Origin: Balaenoptera acutorostrata
Lineage: Eukaryota > Chordata > Mammalia > Artiodactyla > Balaenopteridae
DNA: 64,000 nucleotides
Direction: 5' to 3'
Assembly: GCF_949987535.1 (NCBI RefSeq)
Contig: NC_080080.1
Coordinates: forward strand, 57,138,668 to 57,202,667
Part shown: positions 1 through 11,260 of the stretch, piece by piece
Position numbering within the stretch: the first letter of the stretch is position 1
Layout: every line of letters starts with the position of its first letter
Position numbers and translations under genes: made by a program
The notes under the pieces: generated by a model
Databases searched by the model: none
The model's input: the letters and a program-made list of their open reading frames with translations, nothing else
Told to the model about the DNA's origin: nothing

Positions 1-1375
1 TTATAAAACTAACTACAATTTTTAAATCTCTGGTACAAAGAAAATAAATCAGCTGAGCAAATAAAACAACAAGGAAGGACAAATTTGAGACAAAAAAGGT
101 AGAAATACACAGTGTTGAACAGATTGAGATGAAAAAGTTATTATCAAAGAATAAGGAGTTGCATCCTCTATATCTCCTGTATCATCTAATATCATCTATG
201 GTTAGATAGCATAACTAATTCAGCAATCAGTCCCTCATTATTATAAAGAGATGAGTTATCTAAAAGAAATATGGAGGTGAAAAATTAGTAAAAGTCAACA
301 AAATCACTCATAAAAATCATGGAAATACATTAGATGTATACCAATTAATTTAAAATGATATCAATTTAAAGGACAAAGAAACTAAAATACTTACATATCA
401 AAATATGTTAGGAATTAATAAAAAGAGAGTTTGTTTCAGGGCAGCTAATAGATTGGCTAAGAAGATCACTTGAAACTGAATAAATATGTGGTCAATATTT
501 TTTAAATGTGCTGGTAATATAAAGAATCATTTTGATCCAAGGGATCTTCTCTAGCAAAATGTCAGAAGTCCAATACCTAAATCAATTAAAATTATAAAGG
601 TTTAATGCAACAAGGATTTTATGGGTATAATATTATTCTCAGTATCTATATTTTCTCCACATCTTTTTTTTTTTGTGCAAAGCCTTCCAATTGGAACAAT
701 TGTGATAAAAGTTTGAATTTAATGATATCTATAATAGCTCCATTTGTAGTGAGGCATATGGCATAATTAAAATACATCTAAACCCAAAGCTCCAAGAAGT
801 GAATTGTCTCATTAATAAAATGCCTAAGTAGTCTAAGAAGAACAAAAAACATTCCATCAGAGTATAAGGAAGTTTAAAATAAATATTACTCAGGATACAG
901 TAATGAAGTGGCTTTTCAGTGCTCGTGTCAATGGAAGATGACTTTCTGCTTTCAATAGAAAATCAGTTGTAATATTATGAAGATACCCTTTTGTTAGAGA
1001 GAGTGTTTATAAAAATTATAAAGATAAAAATGTTCCAAAAATGGGAATAGTTATATTTTCTACTTATACACATACGTTTTTTAAGAATGTATATGGAAAG
1101 AGAACCCAGGGATTTTCATTAGTCTTTCTAGAAGGGTGCTTTTAAAAATCTATCAGGGAACTTATGAAAACTATGATAACTTTCCTGTGGGAACCTGAGG
1201 AAAGAAGCAAAATTCTTCCTCATTATAAATATTAAAATACAATTTTAAGCCAATGACTTCCAAAGGCTCCAAAGACCAAATTTTTCTCACAGCCTTTAAT
1301 AACTACGGTTCCAGTAACAACCCATGCCCTTCTCACATTTTTCTCACTACATTCTAAAAACCCTGGTACTTTTCA
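1..1375. other. AT-rich stretch, nothing assigned
   Basis: I see no gene, recognised repeat or RNA here. The stretch is very AT-rich with short homopolymer runs, and the open frames are all short and random-looking. It may hold repeats too old to recognise by eye. Confidence 0.5.
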
Positions 1376-1640
1376 ATCTGTTAACTCACCACGTATGTTC
1401 TGGCCTCAGGGTTTTTGCACTTGCTTTTCCTTTACCTAGAAGGTAATTCCTTTCACTCTCAATCAGCTAAATCTTACCTATTTTCCTGGTCTCAGAAAAT
1501 ACTGCTTAAATATCATTTGCTCAGAATGTTATCTCCAAATCTATATTAAATCTCCCAATTGGTCTCTTAAAATTCCTTTTCTAAAAATCTTAACAAATAC
1601 TCTAATATACAATAATGTATTTATTTTTGTTTATTATTTC
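1376..1640 (+). repeat. L2 LINE remnant
   Basis: The text around 1400-1445 (a CTCAGGG-TTTTTGCACTTGC motif followed by CCTAGAAGG) and the later ATTTATTTTTGTTTATTATTTCTCATAGTAG segment follow the order of the L2 3' region in the plus direction. The match is by memory of the L2 consensus and is heavily diverged, as expected for this ancient family. Confidence 0.5.
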
Positions 1641-4134
1641 TCATAGTAGTCAAGCAAAAGAATATTCAAAAATAGGCAACTAGAATTACCAAGAGGTAGA
1701 GAAAATAGAAAAATGATTAGGATTTTCACTGGGAATAATAACTATTAAGAGAAAACAGGAGGCTGTAAAATTAAGATTGGTAGGAAAAGATGAACAGAAA
1801 TCTATCTGCAAAATTCTGTATATGGATAAAGTGAGATTATCTGTTTCTATACCACCATAAGCCCACATAATTTACTTGTATAATCAAAACTACTCCAAGA
1901 TATGGATAAATGGAAAATATTTTATTTTAAATATTCAAATGTTGAAATGTTTTAAAAGTAACTTCATGGGTAATTTCAGATATATTCTGGCTTCAATTTA
2001 GTATCAAAATATTCTGTCTTTTTCCCAAGACTCCAAATACTTCCTTTAGAGATAAGATATGGGATTGAATCAATAATTAATCTCATACAATGTAGAAATA
2101 TTAGTGTTCTTGATCTCTTTGTTTAGGGTAATAAATTCTAGCAAAGATTTGCTTCTCTCTGCTTTCATATATTTACTATAAACTCTACTACCAGAAACTT
2201 ATAGCATATACAGTGATAAAGAACAAAGCGCTCATGGTTTGCAAAATACAAAAGAGTATACCAAACCTTAGAGAAATAATAAAATCTAAAAAATTCTACT
2301 TGTGTGTTATGATAATTGTTTTCTTGAAGTACAGAGAAATAAGACAACAAATATTCCATTGAAGCACAAATAACTCATGCAATTTAAATATGAAAGACAT
2401 GAGGTAGAATAACTATAAACATTCAGAATAATGAGTCAAGATGTTTTAATATGCATAAGTGTTAGGGAAAAAAATACCTAGAGCCTTCAAAATTATTGGA
2501 TACTAAACAATTGTATGGTCTTTTAAATAACTAAGAAATTGTGATAAGAAAAACATGTGTTGGAGAAATCTCCTCTAGTGCCCTAAAATTTATGTACATA
2601 TGGAATTTCCTGTATATACAAACTTTCTTAGACCAATTTTAATAGTTTTAATGGATTTAGTATTCTAGTTTTCAGAAACACAAAGTCACAATTAGAATAA
2701 GAGTTAGGCAAGAAACTAAAATAGAAACACTCAAGTAAAAAAAGTGCCCATCTTCAGTCTAAGCTTAGTAGATTCTTAATATGTCTTAGAATAATTTCTG
2801 AGATCTTTATAACATAAAATATTGATGCTCAATGCAGTACAGTATAACATAAGAATTACTGTATAGGTAAGGATGGATAGAGAAAGACAGGTCATATTGA
2901 TATGCAGATACTAAGTATCAGTTGAGGACATTCATGGGTTAGATGGCAGTTCTCACAGTGCAACTGATTTTATTGTTTGCTTAAACAAAATTTCAACTGT
3001 AAAAACTACCCAATTAGTGAAACAAGGTGGCAAAATTGACTTGGATCCAGACATAAAATCCTAAAATTTTTTTGGTTCTTGCTGTTTCCCACAGTTGCCC
3101 ATTATTGCAATGACATTGTATACTGTGGGCTCCAAATTTCCGTGTCCTACATTAATAGAAATGATCTCCAATGACTAACGGTTATTAATCAGGTGCTCAC
3201 TGTCATCATTAATCAAGTCATACATGTGTATGAATTCTTTCAGGACACTGCTTTGTCTAATAGTCTTCTATTGACCTATTAGAAAATGGGTGTGGTTTAA
3301 GAACCATAGAGAAGGACTGAATATCCCAAATTAATTCTTAAGTGTTTCTGATTTTAGGTCTGAAATTTAGCAGTTAAAACTTAGTCTCTATTAACTACAG
3401 TGTAAATTCTTCAAGGGAGAAGTAATTCTTCAGCTGCTAATTATGTTTACCTTCATGTGCATAGACGATCAAACAAATGACTTGTTAACAAGCAGAGGGA
3501 AAAATAGATTATGGATTCCTAGGAATGGATAAAGAAGGGGGTTTTGAGGGTTGGAAAGTTATTAATCTTTAGCTACTTCACAACTTCGTCTGTGACTGAA
3601 TCCATTATCAAATATTTGGCAAAGAAAACCAGAAGGAAAAAAATGGATTGTGCATTTGAGGTTTATTTTTTGTTTTTATTTGCAGTAGAGGTGGCTGAGA
3701 GATATTCTCCTGATAAGCTAGAAAGTTTGCCCGTTCTCTTCAGGTACCTGAGAGATCAAAGAAACTTCAAAGCAAAGAGGAAAATATGAAGAGGCTATTG
3801 AAAATCTCACGGCAACATTAGAACAGGAGGTACTGCTTCCAGGAACGTGTGGCACCTGAGGCCATCCTGTGCTGCGCCAAGATTAAGAATTCGTCACAAC
3901 TCAAGATTCAATTTCCAGGTAACTGAGATTGAAAAAGACCTGTGACTTCACATTCTGCAATGTGATCGGCCATTTCCGGCTACAAGGCCAGTGTTCAGAA
4001 TCTGAATCATATCAAACTAGGTATGAAAACTGAGTTCAATAATTTAATACAAAAAGTCCCACAGCTTACTTTTTTCTGTGGATTGCTAGAACTTTCTTTG
4101 GGGAATTTTAAATCATCAAATTTGCCTCTTCTCC
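1641..4134. other. AT-rich stretch, mostly unassigned
   Basis: No known repeat or gene was recognised. The one part that stands out is 3540-4000, which is less AT-rich and holds an open frame and splice-like signals; it is described as its own entry. Confidence 0.5.
3686..3918 (+). other. Exon-like, unrecognised segment
   Basis: A pyrimidine-rich tract ends in TTTGCAG at 3685, as a splice acceptor would. CAG|GTAACT follows at 3918/3919 and CAG|GTACCT at 3743/3744, both donor-like. The reading frame from 3544 to 3789 includes a charged C-terminal part reading VAERYSPDKLESLPV. Just after its stop, another frame reads KYEEAIENL, which resembles a TPR helix. The frame switch near 3780 means that any protein would be broken. 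I do not recognise the gene. It could be a decayed exon or retrocopy, or chance. Confidence 0.25.
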
Positions 4135-4139
4135 CACAA

Positions 4140-4305
4140 AGATCACACTGTAAATCTCGACCAGCAGCTTCAGCATCATCTGGCATTTGTTAGAAATGCC
4201 GAATACTGGATCCCACTCCAGACCTACTATATCAGAATGTGTATCTTAAGACTAAAGTGCATTAGATTTGTATGAATTAAAGTTTGAAATACATTAATCT
4301 AAAAT
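4140..4305 (+). mobile_element. MER5-type hAT DNA transposon remnant
   Basis: The series CAGCAGCTTCAGCATCATCTGG, TTGTTAGAAATGC, CCCACTCCAGACCTACTATATCAGAA and AAAGTTTGAAATAC has the same order as the MER5A/B consensus (non-autonomous Charlie-type hAT element). The copy is diverged and lacks clear terminal repeats. Confidence 0.6.
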
Positions 4306-4860
4306 CTGCTTCCTTGATAGTCAACCAAGTCTATGGGTCCTTCCCTTGGAGAACATAGACCACTGATTATTTGTGTATGGGATCTTAATGGCATATTTTA
4401 GTGATCCTTGAAAATCTGTGTTTCTATTGATACTTAATTTAAGTGAAAAGGGTAAAAGTAATTCAACATTCTCTTTGGATAGTACTGAATATTAATTTTC
4501 CTTCTTCACTAACTTTTCTCTCTTTCTTCAATTCCCTTCTAACAATTACTTAAAATTTAACACAAACCCAACACAGCCAATGATGAGGCTGTGAATATTT
4601 ACATATTCAATTCCTTACCAATATATAACATATTTTGTAATTATAAGTAACATTATAAAAAGTATAACTAATGTCACTAACATTCAAAATATTAAGGTAT
4701 GTATAAGGTAGAATTTTGAATATGAGATTTATCTTAACTCTAACATATTGTCAGCTTGTATTTCTGCATTAAACTCCTCCCACATCAAAAAATTAAACAT
4801 AACGAAAGCTAAAAGTAAGCAAAGTTTTCTTTACACCCAAAATTCCTTTTTTACCTATGC
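4306..4860. other. AT-rich stretch, nothing assigned
   Basis: No gene or recognisable repeat is visible. The composition is AT-rich with short A and T runs. Confidence 0.5.
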
Positions 4861-5600
4861 TGTCTTTACTGGTTAATGACATCTCCTCCCTCACAAGTCA
4901 TTCTGGACAATAATGAAGTCATATCCAGTTCTTCCTATCATCCAAGTCCAATCTGTTTGTTCTATTTCCTTTCCATTCTTCTTCCAATACTGTAGTTCAG
5001 ATCCACGTCACATCTCAAATGAACCATGGTGATAGCTTACTAACTGGGTCTTTATATCTTTAATTTCTACCTTCTCCCAAATTGTCAACCATCATTAAAC
5101 TAAAGTACAAGTTAGATCTTGGTCCCTCAAAAATTTTTACCATATTCTATTTCTTATAAGGATAAGATTTTAAACTCCTTACACTTAGTGTTTAAGGCTC
5201 TTCACAGTAACATATTTGCAGACACATCTCTTGCTGCTCCTGCCATGTACCCTATTTTCCAGCCACTTGGAGTTTCTAAACATTGTTTAATGTTCAAATA
5301 TATGTTCACTCTTACACCTCTATGACTAATTATCCCATTCTCTCACACTGAACTTCCCTTTCCTCCTTCATTCCTTATCTGCTTATTAACATTAGCCCAT
5401 TTTTTCAAGGTTGAGCTTTATGATGATGCTGTTAGCCTTTATTTGTTTTGTTTTGCTTTCCTTTTTTTTCTCTTCCCCTAAGTTCCCTTATTTATGTTAA
5501 AGTTCATTATTTGGGGACAATCTCACACACTCAACTGTAAGATCCTTAAGAAATGGGTTTCTAGATAAATCTCTTCTCTAAATAAGATGTAACACAATCA
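4861..5600 (+). repeat. L2 LINE remnant
   Basis: The segment near 5160-5215 (AAACTCCTTACACTTAGTG then TTTAAGGCTCTTCAC) fits the L2 region that normally reads as 'aactccttaccatggcctacaaggccctgcatgatc', and 5540-5560 (AAGATCCTTAAGAAATGGG) fits the later 'agctccatgagggcagg' part. Both are in the plus direction and correctly ordered. No intact reverse-transcriptase frame remains. Confidence 0.5.
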
Positions 5601-5802
5601 TACCTATTCAAAATATCTGTTGAATGAAATATTTACTTTCTTATAGCAGAGAGAAAATTTAAAGCTTGTCAAGAGACAAAGGATATTTATTACAGAAAAA
5701 ATGTCATAAATACTATAATTAGTATATGAAAAAATGGTCTTGGAGATACAGATCTATGCTTGAATCTGCTAAGTTGAATCTGACACAGGTTATGCACTGG
5801 GG

Positions 5803-6350
5803 ATTTTTTTTTTGTTTTTTTAATTTTTAAAATTTTATTTTATATTGAAGCATAGTTGATTAACAATCTTGTCTTAGTTTCAGGTATACACCAAGGTGAT
5901 TCCATTATACATATACATGTAACTGTTCTTTTTCAAATTATTTTCCCATTTAGGTTATTACAGAATGTTGAGCAGTGTTCCCTGTGCTATACAGTAGGTC
6001 CTTGTTGGTTACCTATTTTAAATATAGCAGTATGTACATGTCAATCACAAACTCCCATTCTACCCCTACCCCCCCAACCCTTCCCCCCGGTAGCCATAGT
6101 TTGTTCTCTAAGTCTGTGAGTCTGTGTCTGTTTTGTAAATAAGTTCATTTGTATCATTTTTTTAATATTCTGGATATAATCAATATATATTTTTGTTTGT
6201 CTCACTTCACTTAGTATGATTATCTCCAGGTTTATCCATGTTTCTGCAAATGGCATTATGTCATTCTTTTCAATGGCTGAGTAATATTCCATTGTATATA
6301 TGTACCACATCTTTATCCAATGTCAATGGACATTTAGGCTGCTTCAGTTT
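5803..6350 (-). mobile_element. 5'-truncated L1, 3' end
   Basis: The left edge is a T-rich tract (the tail, seen from the other strand) followed by the cetartiodactyl L1 3' untranslated region. The right part encodes, on the minus strand, the last residues of L1 ORF2 with the diagnostic [12 protein letters not shown] stretch near 6250-6300. The copy stops near 6345, so only about 550 bp of L1 are present. No clear target duplication was found, and the 3' part is diverged, so it is not a recent insertion. Confidence 0.85.
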
Positions 6351-6547
6351 TATGGTTTAAAATATATGGGAAAGACATTTAAAATATTGAAATGTGACTT
6401 CTACTGGCAAAGTAATATTGACTTCTTTTGATGAGAGATTTTCAGATATGCCATAATTTATTTTTTAATCCACATAGTCCCAGGAATAATACACCTGCAA
6501 TAGAAGGAAATTACCACTGGAATATAAGATGCAGAAAATCATTTTCA

Positions 6548-6640
6548 TTCACTAATGTATTCTAATCATCTAGTACGGTGCCAGACACAGAGTGGATACT
6601 CAGTAAGTATTTGTTATGTGAATGAATTACTGGTTAAATG
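6548..6640 (+). repeat. L2 3' end remnant
   Basis: The text CTAGTACGGTGCCAGACACA followed by CTCAGTAAGTATTTG and GTGAATGAATTA matches the standard L2/MIR-like 3' end ('agtgcctggcacatagtaggcgctcaataaatatttgttgaatgaatga') in the plus direction. It is too short to choose the subfamily. Confidence 0.45.
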
Positions 6641-7304
6641 AAAGAATTAGAGGTAATTTTTATTCATTTGGGGACTGTTAATCAGGAAGGATAAAATCAA
6701 TAGAATCAATATACCCATGAAGTAACATATATATGAAATTAAAGGAAAATGACAGAGTAAATGGTAGGGATATTTGTACTGGACTTCCTTCTGATATGCT
6801 TACATATTGTTTACTTATATGAAATCACAACAGGAAATTGATTTGTACTTGAGAGAGGTATTCACATTCTCCTAGCCCTGGAGAATCAATGGAATGGACC
6901 AGGAGGTCCCAGAGATTGTATGTGATTCCTTAATTCTTCAACAATGTTAGTGATGATACCACTACAAATACACTTAGCATTACTACCTAAAGTCAATTAG
7001 TCATCCCAATTCTCCACAAATTTGTAGACATCAATTAAAAGTCATCATTTTAGTCAATTGGGTCTTTCAAGTCAATGAGGTATCTTTTTTGTTATTATTC
7101 TGTTTTCTTTTAGATTGTTTTTCTACATGCATTAATATAAAATTCATGGGATTGCTTTTCTGATGACAACTTTCACGTTTTCATAAGCAAAACAAAGGAA
7201 GTTGAATTTGATTATTTTTTAATTCAGACTAGATATTGCTGGTATATAAGGAATGTAATAATTCTTTTATATCTACTTTATATTTAACTCTTATTCTATG
7301 TATC

Positions 7305-7352
7305 CTGACACTAATAATAATAATGACAATATAATAATAATAAAATAATAAC
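7305..7352. repeat. AT-rich (AAT)n simple repeat
   Basis: The stretch is made of ATA/AAT triplets with a few interruptions (for example ACAATAATAATA). It lies directly before a MIR element and could be its degenerate edge. Confidence 0.7.
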
Positions 7353-7575
7353 AACACCAGTGCTCACACTGTGCCAGCCTCGTGCTTAGTTTTTGAGGTA
7401 TATCATCTCATTTAAACTTCTCAAAATGAAGGATAAGCACAAGTAGCATGTCCATTTTAACCCATACAAAATGAGATTTAGAGAAGTTGAACTAGTGTCC
7501 AATGTTAAACAATTGTCCAAGGCAACAAATGGCCCAGCTGGATGTCAAACCTCAAACACAGGCTCATCATTATAT
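7353..7575 (-). repeat. MIR SINE remnant
   Basis: It reads CACTGTGCCAGCCTCGTGCTTAG, then ATCATCTCATTTAAACTTCTC, then a CATTTTAACCCA...GAGATTTAGAGAAGTTGAAC segment, then AATTGTCCAAGGCAACAAATGGCCCAGCTGG. That is the reverse complement of MIR, from its conserved core to its 5' half. It is diverged, as this pre-placental family should be. Confidence 0.65.
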
Positions 7576-7899
7576 ATGCCACATGATGCTACATGTGTTC
7601 TTTTAGTTTTTCTGATGATTCTGCTGCCAAAGATACATAGATAATTTGTCTGTAAATAACAAAATCACTGCTTCTGTTTCAGAATATTTGTATCTTTTAA
7701 TTTGTGCTAACTGAAGTAGCCAATTAAACAGATTCAAGTTAAACATGAAGCATAATGCAGATTTTGAGTCTGAGATATATACGTATATAGTTTTATAGGG
7801 TCAAGGCAAAAATTCTAGTCTTTTGAGGCAGAAATGATAATTATAGTCAGTCAAATTTCACATGTAGATAGTTAAATATATTTCCATTTAGATCTGTTA

Positions 7900-8480
7900 A
7901 AATGAAGGATTTGGTTAATAAATTTCCTAGTATTGATCTGTTCTTGCATTCATGAAATAAACCCCACTGGCCATGATGGATTAAGTTCTTTAAATACAGC
8001 TGGATATCATTTGCTGATAATTTACTTGCTATTTTTGCATCTATATTCGTAATTGAGATTGATATTTTCTTTCTTACTCTTTGTTAGGTCTTGTTATCAG
8101 CATTACAGCATAGCTTTTCTTCTTTCTCTATGTTCTGGAAACATTTAAGTAGGCTGAAAATTATCTGCTTCTTGAGGATTTGAAAAAAGTATCTTATAAT
8201 ATGACTTGCATCCACTCTTTTAGGGGATAGGGCAATAGTCGCATTTACTTCAGCTTTATCAGGTTTTCTATAATGACTTTAGTCAACTTTGATAATTTCT
8301 TGCTGATTCATTTATCTCACAAAAAGAGCCTTGAAATTAATGAGATTTTTACAGAATACATTTATTTTCATATTTCTTTTGTATCTACTTTTATGCACTT
8401 TCTGTCCTCGGTGGTTACCTACAATATTTTGAACATCTGTCATACAGATTGATAGTTTTCCACAAGTGAATCTCACTTTC
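7900..8480 (-). mobile_element. Ancient L1 fragment (ORF2 reverse-transcriptase region)
   Basis: The text TTCTTGCATTCATGAAATAAACCCCACTGGCCATGATGGATTAAG and the following ATTTGCTGATAATTTACTTGCTATTTTTGCATC correspond, on the minus strand, to the part of L1 ORF2 coding for the reverse transcriptase. It is far more diverged than the three long L1 copies in this window, so it belongs to an old L1M-type family. No frame is left open. Confidence 0.6.
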
Positions 8481-8638
8481 CGAAAAACAAATAAATACAA
8501 CCACTACATTTCTTCACATCTGTGTCACTAGGGTGCTACTAGATTTCAGCTCTTCCAAAGTACCCATAGGATTCTTATGTTTAGAAGTTAGTTGAATGAT
8601 AACCCAGATCAGACATAGAAACCCCATATTACTAAGCT

Positions 8639-8977
8639 GTTACAGACTGAGTGTTTGTGACCTCTTCTCCAAAAATACATATGTTGAAGTCCTAACCCCC
8701 AAATGTGGCTGTATTTGGAGATGGGACCCTTAAGGGAATAATTAAGGTTAAATGAGGTCATAATGGTGAGAACTGAATCCAATCAGATTAGTGTCCATAA
8801 GAAGTGACATCCACCTCCTCAAGCAAGGAAGAAAACCTCACCAGGACCTGAACATGCTGACACCTTGACCTTGGACTTCCTTAGCCTGCTGAGCTGTGAG
8901 AAGTCAATTTCTGTTGTTTAATGCATACAGTCTGTGGCATTTTGAAATGGTAGATCAAGAAAACTAATAGACCAGAG
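8639..8977 (+). mobile_element. MaLR LTR (MLT1/MST-type)
   Basis: The element starts TGTTACAGACTGAGTGTTTGTG and contains ATATGTTGAAGTCCTAACCCCCAA, GGAGATGGGACCC and TTCTGTTGTTTAATGCATACAGTCTGTGGCA, in the order seen in LTRs of the mammalian apparent LTR retrotransposons. It ends near ACTAATAGACC. No internal region follows. The MaLR superfamily is fairly sure; the exact subfamily was not resolved. Confidence 0.7.
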
Positions 8978-9423
8978 TGAAAAGAAACACAGTAGCATGA
9001 TCTGGAGCCAGCAGTAGCTGCAGGCAGCTTCTACACCAGAAAGATAAAGTAGCTCTCTAGGCCAATTCTGTTTGGTTGTATTGTTGCAGCCCTCCTAAAT
9101 GTTCTGTGAGCAAGATATATCTCACACTAAATTATTTTCTTCTTAAACAAGCTACAATGTCTTCTGATAAGAACCTTACCCAAAAAATATAAACATAGTT
9201 TTAATTTATTTATTTAAATATTTTCATTTCTTATTTCTCTCTACATTTTTTTCTCATCAGAATTGCATATTTTACGTTTCAAAGAGGCAGTACTTGGAAG
9301 AGTAACATTTTAAGCATACTAATTGTGGCAGGCCCCCCAAAGAGGCCCACATCCTAATTAATCTTCAGAACCTGTGATTATATAATGTAATATGGCAAGA
9401 GAAATTAAGGTTGCAGATATAAT

Positions 9424-9435
9424 TCCTTGACTTTA
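9424..9435 (+). repeat. Target-site duplication of CHR SINE, left copy
   Basis: The 12 bp TCCTTGACTTTA here are repeated exactly at 9778-9789, enclosing the SINE and its tail. Confidence 0.9.
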
Positions 9436-9777
9436 TTTTTTTATTTTTATTTTTTTTTAAAGAAGAGAAAGGTAATTTTAAATTTATTTATTTATTTATT
9501 TATTTATTTATTTTTGGCTGTGTTGGGTCTTCGTTTCTGTGCGAGGGCTTTCCCCAGTTGTGGCAAGCGGGGGCCACTCTTCATCGCGGTGCACGGGCCT
9601 CTCACTATCGCGGCCTCTCTTGTTGCGGAGCACAGGCTCCAGGCGCGCAGGCTCAGCAGTTGTGGCTCACGGGCCCAGCTGCTCCGTGGCATGTGGGATC
9701 CTCCCAGACCAGGGCTCGAACCCGTGTCCCCTGCACCGGCAGGCGGACCCTCAACCACTGCGCCACCAGGGAAGCCC
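9436..9777 (-). mobile_element. CHR-type tRNA-derived SINE
   Basis: Read on the minus strand, it starts GGGCTTCCCTGGTGGCGCAG at 9777, holds the pol III box A (TGGCGCAGTGG) and box B (GGTTCGAGCCC), and continues through the CHR body to ACACAGCCAAAAATAAATAAA. This is the abundant cetacean SINE. The tail is unusual: after the AAATA repeats comes about two dozen bases of unique text (near 9464-9480), then a second A-rich tract, all inside one perfect 12-bp target duplication. The element sits within an MLT1 LTR and explains the long open frames that overlap it on both strands. Confidence 0.93.
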
Positions 9778-9789
9778 TCCTTGACTTTA
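9778..9789 (+). repeat. Target-site duplication of CHR SINE, right copy
   Basis: Exact second copy of TCCTTGACTTTA, directly next to the SINE 5' end at 9777. Confidence 0.9.
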
Positions 9790-10162
9790 AAATAGGGAAA
9801 TTATACTGAATTATCTGAGTGTGCCAAATGTAATCAGAAGGTCCTTTTAAAAGGTGCAGGGAGGCAGAAGAGTATCAGGGCAATGCTGTATGAGAAATAC
9901 TCAGAAGGTCATCTCCTTTCCACAGATGGAAAGGAGCCATGTGCTAAGGAATGCTACTGCATTCCTCTAGAAGCTGGAAAAGGGAAGGAAATTAATTGTC
10001 CATTAGAACTTCTAGGAAAAACACAGCTCTGTCAACACCTTGATTTTAGCCAAATGAAACCTATTTTGAACTTCTGACCTCCCAAACAATAAGATAGTAA
10101 ATTTGTGTTTTTGATAGTACCAAGTTTGTGGTAATTTGTTACAGCAGCAATAGAAAACTAAT

Positions 10163-10440
10163 ATATTGGTTAAGGAATAAACTTTGGAATCAGAGAGAAC
10201 AGTGATCAAATTACAACCTCATCATCTATAAACTATGCGCCCTTACCCAGGAAATATAATTTCCATAAGGCTCTGATTCCTCATCTATAAAATGATATAA
10301 CAATAATGTAATAATTTTCTGTAAAAATATCCTATAAAATTGTGTAAAAACTGGCCCAAGGGGCAGTTGTAAGGATTAATTTACATGATCCATGATACCT
10401 AGTTGGCAAATATTTGACATATAATACTCACTGAAAAAAA
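10163..10440 (+). repeat. MIR SINE remnant
   Basis: TTTGGAATCAGAGAGAAC, then a pattern like 'gattcctcatctataaaatgatataacaataa' (10278-10310), GCAGTTGTAAGGATTAATTTACATGATCC and TTGGCAAATATTTGAC follow the order of MIR in the plus direction. It is strongly diverged. Confidence 0.65.
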
Positions 10441-10479
10441 TTTACAATAATTAATTTTCCATTTATCTAATTTGTCATG

Positions 10480-11260
10480 ATTTTTTTTGTATATCATTCT
10501 CTTTCTCTTGCTTTGCCTAGTTTTATTTTCAATTTACTCATGTAATTTCTTAAACTACCAATTAGCTAAGCTATCTTCTTTCTTATTTTTTAGTGAAAGC
10601 TTTTAAAGTTATTGCTTTTCCTCTAAGTATAGCCTTAGCTGCATTATGTAAGTTTGGGTAAGTTGTGTTCTCATCATATTTAATTATTTTTAATGGTTTT
10701 AATTTCTACTTTGAAAAGTTGTTTGGGAAAGTTTGCACTGTTTTAAATCTAAGAATTGCTGTAATTTGTTGTTATTGCTATTGATGATGTTTAAAGCTTT
10801 GACAATAATTTCCATCTGTATTGCACACAAATCAGAAAATGGGTCCTATATAATTGGACCATTAGTATTTATAAGATTTGCTTGAGATTTTGTTAAATGG
10901 ATACTCAATCTTCTCTGTTTCCATAATAATTAAATTTTTAATAAATAATTTATATTCTGCAAACTTACTTACAAATTTATCTCTGGTTATTCTGGTAAAG
11001 GCTGGAATTCTCCATGTATTAAAATTAACTTTTTGGTTATTTTCCCTTAGATTCCTGAAAGTTATTTTTCTATATATTGTTGTTCTCTGCTATTTACTTT
11101 AGAAAGCATGTCATCTCATCCTTGAGGCCTGCATTTTTGTTTTCTATTTAAAATTTACTTATTTTCCCTTCCAGGACTTTTACTTTGATGACAACTTTGC
11201 CTTAAATGAATATTTAATATTTTCTCTTTTTTATTTACATTTGCTATTTCAACATTTAGT
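10480..11260 (-). mobile_element. Ancient L1 fragment (ORF2 5' part)
   Basis: The segment TGCTTTTCCTCTAAGTATAGCCTTAGCTGCATTATGTAAG (10613-10650) and the text up to about 11250 resemble, on the minus strand, the L1 ORF2 endonuclease-to-linker region. Together with 7900-8480 it may be one old insertion interrupted by the LTR and MIR block. The call rests on partial similarity only. Confidence 0.5.

Larger units (their letters stand above)
9328..10162 (+). mobile_element. MLT1-type MaLR LTR, split by a SINE
   Basis: The left part (9328-9435) holds CCCACATCCTAATTAATCTTCAGAACCTGTGA and ATATGGCAAGAGAAATTAAGG. The right part (9790-10162) holds CTCTAGAAGCTGGAAAAGG, CACCTTGATTTTAGCC, CTTCTGACCTCCCAAAC and TTTGTGGTAATTTGTTACAGCAGCAATAG. 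Both belong to one MLT1 LTR, interrupted by the CHR SINE at 9436-9777. There is no internal retroviral part. It lies in the same direction as the LTR at 8639-8977. Confidence 0.75.

Noticed and set aside
9427..9809. Four overlapping open frames on both strands
   Set aside because: They are translations of the CHR SINE body at 9436-9777. The similar frames at 33206-33634 are explained the same way.
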